Positions 61,661-64,000 of a stretch of 64,000 nt of DNA are shown here, one piece after another. Made by a program: the position numbers and the translations under genes. Position 1 is the stretch's first letter. Each line of letters begins with the position of its first letter. The DNA is from Thauera carbonicopians (lineage in GTDB: Bacteria > Pseudomonadota > Gammaproteobacteria > Burkholderiales > Rhodocyclaceae): NCBI RefSeq assembly GCF_025699485.1, contig NZ_JANUXN010000002.1:62001-126000 (forward strand), read 5' to 3'. A model generated the notes under the pieces. That model had not been told where the DNA came from and did not search any database. It saw only the letters and a program-made list of their open reading frames with translations.

Positions 61661-62481
61661 GGGCGGGGAGCGTGAGAAACCAGGAAGCCGGCGAGTGGTG
61701 TGCCTTCGAGTTCGGCAGCGATGGTCTGGGCGATGGCCGGGGCCAGTGTTTCCGTCCAGCGCGAGGCGACGCTCGGGTGCTTGAACACTGCGCGGGGATG
61801 CTCGGTGTGCCGGCTCTGCGATTCGCGCAGGAAAGCCTCGGTCTGCGGATGCAGGTCCAGCTCGAGTGCGTCGAAGCTGCGGCTGACGCAGGCGAGTGGT
61901 GCTTGTACCCATTGTTCGTACTGCACCAGATGGAAACGGCCAGGGTGGCGACGGGCAAGGTCGAGGTAGAGTGTAGCGACTGTTTTCCAGTCGTCGAAGC
62001 CCCAGTATTCGCCGATGGCCGTCTTGCGGCAGCGTCCACTGCGCCATTCGGTCGCCGGATCGGCGTCGGCCGGAAATTCCAGCGGGTTGCTGAGCCAGGA
62101 GTGGATGGCGGCACGCGGGTCGCGCACGATGCCGACGACCTGGGCGTGGGGAACGAGTTCGAGCAGGCGCGGCAGTAGGTGGTGATAGCGGGTCGATTTG
62201 ATCGCCAGCACCGGGGGGGCGGCCTCGCGTTCGGCGAAGCAGGGCACCAGGGTGTCGCGGCGAAGATATTCCTGATCGAGATACTCGCTGCGGGTGTCGT
62301 AGGTGGCTTGCAGCAGGGTCGTCCATTCGGCAGCGTTGCTGTGCTCGTCCAGGGCGTCCTTGAAATCGTAGGAGAACAGCGGGCAGAGCTTGTAGCGCAC
62401 CGAGGGGTGCGAGGCAAAGATCTGGCCGATCCAGTTGGTGCCTGAGCGGGGCATGCCCGCGATCCAGATGATCTTGTTCAT
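61657..62481 (-). CDS. PAPS-dependent sulfotransferase-like protein
   Basis: A 274-residue sulfotransferase. The 5'-phosphosulfate loop is IIWIAGMPRSGTNWIGQIF at the N-terminus and the 3'-phosphate site is VVGIVRDPRAAIHSWLSNP (about 128-146). Both are in the right order for PAPS-using enzymes. The motif LVQYEQWVQAP is the usual downstream pattern. It is coupled by 4-base overlaps to the aminotransferase and methyltransferase genes. It probably adds sulfate to the glycan made by this locus. Confidence 0.85.
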   Translation of the reverse strand: MNKIIWIAGMPRSGTNWIGQIFASHPSVRYKLCPLFSYDFKDALDEHSNAAEWTTLLQATYDTRSEYLDQEYLRRDTLVPCFAEREAAPPVLAIKSTRYHHLLPRLLELVPHAQVVGIVRDPRAAIHSWLSNPLEFPADADPATEWRSGRCRKTAIGEYWGFDDWKTVATLYLDLARRHPGRFHLVQYEQWVQAPLACVSRSFDALELDLHPQTEAFLRESQSRHTEHPRAVFKHPSVASRWTETLAPAIAQTIAAELEGTPLAGFLVSHAPRP

Positions 62482-63194
62482 CGGCTGTTCTCTTCCCGCG
62501 GGGTCAGGATTGCGTCGAAGCGGTAGTGGGCGGCATGAAAGTCGGCGGGCATGGATTGCGTGCGGCAGCGCCAGCCGCTGCGGCGGGCGAGTTCGGTGAA
62601 GCCTTGCGCGCTGTGCCAGACACCGGTTGGGGTGAGCGGCGAGTCGAGTTCTTCGGCGTCCGGCAGCTTCGCGCCGAAAAAGGCGGCTGCTCGGTCGCGG
62701 TCGGGAATGTTGCCGATCACGACGCGGCGTAGCGTCGGGCAGAGTCGGCGTAAGGCGGCGAGCAGTTCGGCGGCGCGTCCGGCGGAGAAATATTGCAGCG
62801 AGCCGTAGCAGACCGCCTTGGTGAAATCGCTGCGGCATTGGGGTGATTCGAGATAGCTGACTGCTTCGGCAAGCACGAAGCGGTCGGGCTCGCCTTCGCC
62901 GAAGCGGCTGCGGGCGATGTCGATCAGGCAGGGAGAGGCGTCGACGCCAATACCGTTGGCGCAGGCGGCGAACCAGTGGTGCGTTAGCGCGCCATTGCCG
63001 CAGCAGAGGTCGAGCAGGACGTCGGAGGCGTTGAGTTCCAGCATCGCCTGGACGTTTTCCAGGATCATGTCGATCTGCGCAGCGGGCAGCGGTTTGCCAT
63101 GCACCGTGCGCTTGACTTGGCCCCATAGATCGTCCGGGGCGCAACTGCGGGCATGGGCGTCGTAGCTGTCATTTTCCGGTACGAACTGCGTCAT
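62478..63194 (-). CDS. Class I SAM-dependent methyltransferase
   Basis: A 238-residue cytoplasmic methyltransferase. Motif I is VLLDLCCGNGALTHHWF (about 60-76), followed by GIGVDASPCLIDIARSRF, which is the acidic loop region, and FTKAVCYGSLQYFS for motif IV. It lacks a metal-binding or specialised domain, so the acceptor is unknown; the context suggests a sugar. It is flanked by two sulfotransferase-like genes with 4-base overlaps on both sides. Confidence 0.85.
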   Translation of the reverse strand: MTQFVPENDSYDAHARSCAPDDLWGQVKRTVHGKPLPAAQIDMILENVQAMLELNASDVLLDLCCGNGALTHHWFAACANGIGVDASPCLIDIARSRFGEGEPDRFVLAEAVSYLESPQCRSDFTKAVCYGSLQYFSAGRAAELLAALRRLCPTLRRVVIGNIPDRDRAAAFFGAKLPDAEELDSPLTPTGVWHSAQGFTELARRSGWRCRTQSMPADFHAAHYRFDAILTPREENSR

Positions 63195-64000
63195 GGCCTG
63201 CCTTCGCTGTTGTCGGGCTGGTTCGACTGCAGCCAGGCCAGGATGGCCGTTTGCTTCTCCGCGGCCAGTGGCGGCAGCTCGGCGCTTGCCGCTGTCCTGG
63301 CTGCCGTGGCGGGTGGGAACATGGCATCGCGGTCGAAATGACTGCGCGCCACGATGCGGTTGCCTTCGGCATAGCGGGAGCGGATGGCCTGCCGTGTGGC
63401 GGGCGTATGCAGCGGTGCGTCTTCGAGCCCCAGTTCCTCGGCGTGTGCCGACAGATGGATGAGCCGCTTGTGATGGCGGCGCTTGGCCATGGTGGGCAGC
63501 GGCAAGCGGTTGATGATGCGCTGGAACTCCAGCAGGTCGCGCACCAGGCGCCGGTTGGGGCGGTCAGGGGCGTAGTGCAGATCCGGATCGGCGAGTTCGA
63601 GCAGGGCGACGAAGTCTCGCCGGATGTCGAAATCGTCGTCGTCGTCCGGGTAGATGCGCGGCACGATCCGATCCTCGCCGAAGACCGCTGCCCAGCCGGA
63701 GAGGCGGGCATGGTAGTCCCACAGGCTGTCGTAGTCGGCAATGCTTTGGCCGAAATCGGCACTGTAGCCGAGTGCCTTCACCAACTGGTTGTACCAGGAC
63801 TCGATCGCGTCTTCCTGGCGCCGGATATAGACCACGACCGCAATCTGTTCGGGCCTATGACCGAGGGTGTCCAGCATCCTACGTACGGCTTCGGGATCGC
63901 TCAGCCAGTAGAAGTTTTCGCTGCTCAGCAGCAGCTTGCGAAGCGCGGGCTGGGTCTGGCATTCGGTTTGTATGGCGGCGAGCAGTTCGCCGAGGGATGC
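63191..64000 (-). CDS. Sulfotransferase-like protein, N-terminus beyond the window
   Basis: The frame runs open from the right edge to a stop at 63191, so the start lies past 64000; about 269 residues are visible. LLLSSENFYWLSDPEAVRRMLDTLGHRPEQIAVVVYIRRQEDAIESWYNQLVKALGYS fits the 3'-phosphate region of the sulfotransferase-like glycan families (the SSE and RRQ-x4-SWYNQ pattern). The N-terminal PAPS loop is not included. An internal ATG at 63877 is not the start. It overlaps the methyltransferase by 4 bases. A second sulfating enzyme in the locus is likely. Confidence 0.75.
   Translation of the reverse strand, partial: ASLGELLAAIQTECQTQPALRKLLLSSENFYWLSDPEAVRRMLDTLGHRPEQIAVVVYIRRQEDAIESWYNQLVKALGYSADFGQSIADYDSLWDYHARLSGWAAVFGEDRIVPRIYPDDDDDFDIRRDFVALLELADPDLHYAPDRPNRRLVRDLLEFQRIINRLPLPTMAKRRHHKRLIHLSAHAEELGLEDAPLHTPATRQAIRSRYAEGNRIVARSHFDRDAMFPPATAARTAASAELPPLAAEKQTAILAWLQSNQPDNSEGRP

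Overview
The window reads as a chromosomal segment of a high-G+C, motile, Gram-negative betaproteobacterium, most likely in the Rhodocyclales (Thauera/Azoarcus-like). That placement is inferred from the composition, the MutL DMHA-type endonuclease motif, a periplasmic Lig E-type DNA ligase, the polar-flagellar gene complement and the DUF families present; it is not a database match. Gene density is very high, no stretch above about 260 bases lacks a gene, and no insertion sequence, phage module or CRISPR array was seen.

Layout. 1-340: C-terminal end of an AT-richer unknown gene closed by a strong hairpin. 561-8316: an orphan PhnD-like binding protein, a three-gene membrane operon (DUF2157, DUF4401, GDYXXLXY) and an RND efflux adaptor/pump pair. 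8412-20182: housekeeping genes (SlyX/YdcH-like DUF465, DUF1415, miaA, Lig E-type ligase, mutL, a lipoprotein, purN, DUF3108, an RsmB-like methyltransferase, a PLD protein, queD, an XRE regulator and lysC). 20245-20337: tRNA-Ser(GCU) with a consensus promoter and terminator. 20416-27923: a PilZ protein, an RlmA-like methyltransferase, a CheX-like DUF3334 protein, a YtrA-type GntR/ABC operon with two paralogous membrane proteins, aroQ and a small Cys-rich DUF3079 protein behind an FNR-like box.

28050-39815 is the most interesting part. A triple-PepSY periplasmic protein, an OmpR-type response regulator and a PhoQ-like kinase form an operon. It is followed by a six-gene, tightly overlapping operon: MurG-like glycosyltransferase, two GT4 glycosyltransferases, an MsbA-type ABC exporter, a double phosphotransferase-fold kinase and an AlgE-like outer-membrane barrel. 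GTGAAC direct repeats with an exact 11-base period lie upstream of both operons. This suggests one regulator controls itself and the glycan operon. I propose it as an undescribed glycan or glycolipid synthesis and export system.

39822-64000: a fumarylacetoacetase-fold hydrolase and an MFS carrier, two YcgR-like PilZ proteins, then a late flagellar cluster (flhB-like, fliK, fliT, fliS, fliD, flaG, fliC) with a textbook sigma-28 promoter before fliC. Divergent from fliC is a TPR/GT41 SPINDLY-type glycosyltransferase. Beyond it is a minus-strand surface-glycan locus: a four-module WbsX/GT2/GT2/GT4 protein, a GT2-methyltransferase fusion, a WbqC protein, two DegT aminotransferases, a sulfotransferase, a methyltransferase and a truncated sulfotransferase-like gene at the window edge. 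Five successive start/stop overlaps of 4 bases and one of 14 tie most of these genes together. The position suggests flagellin glycosylation or an aminated, methylated and sulfated surface polysaccharide.
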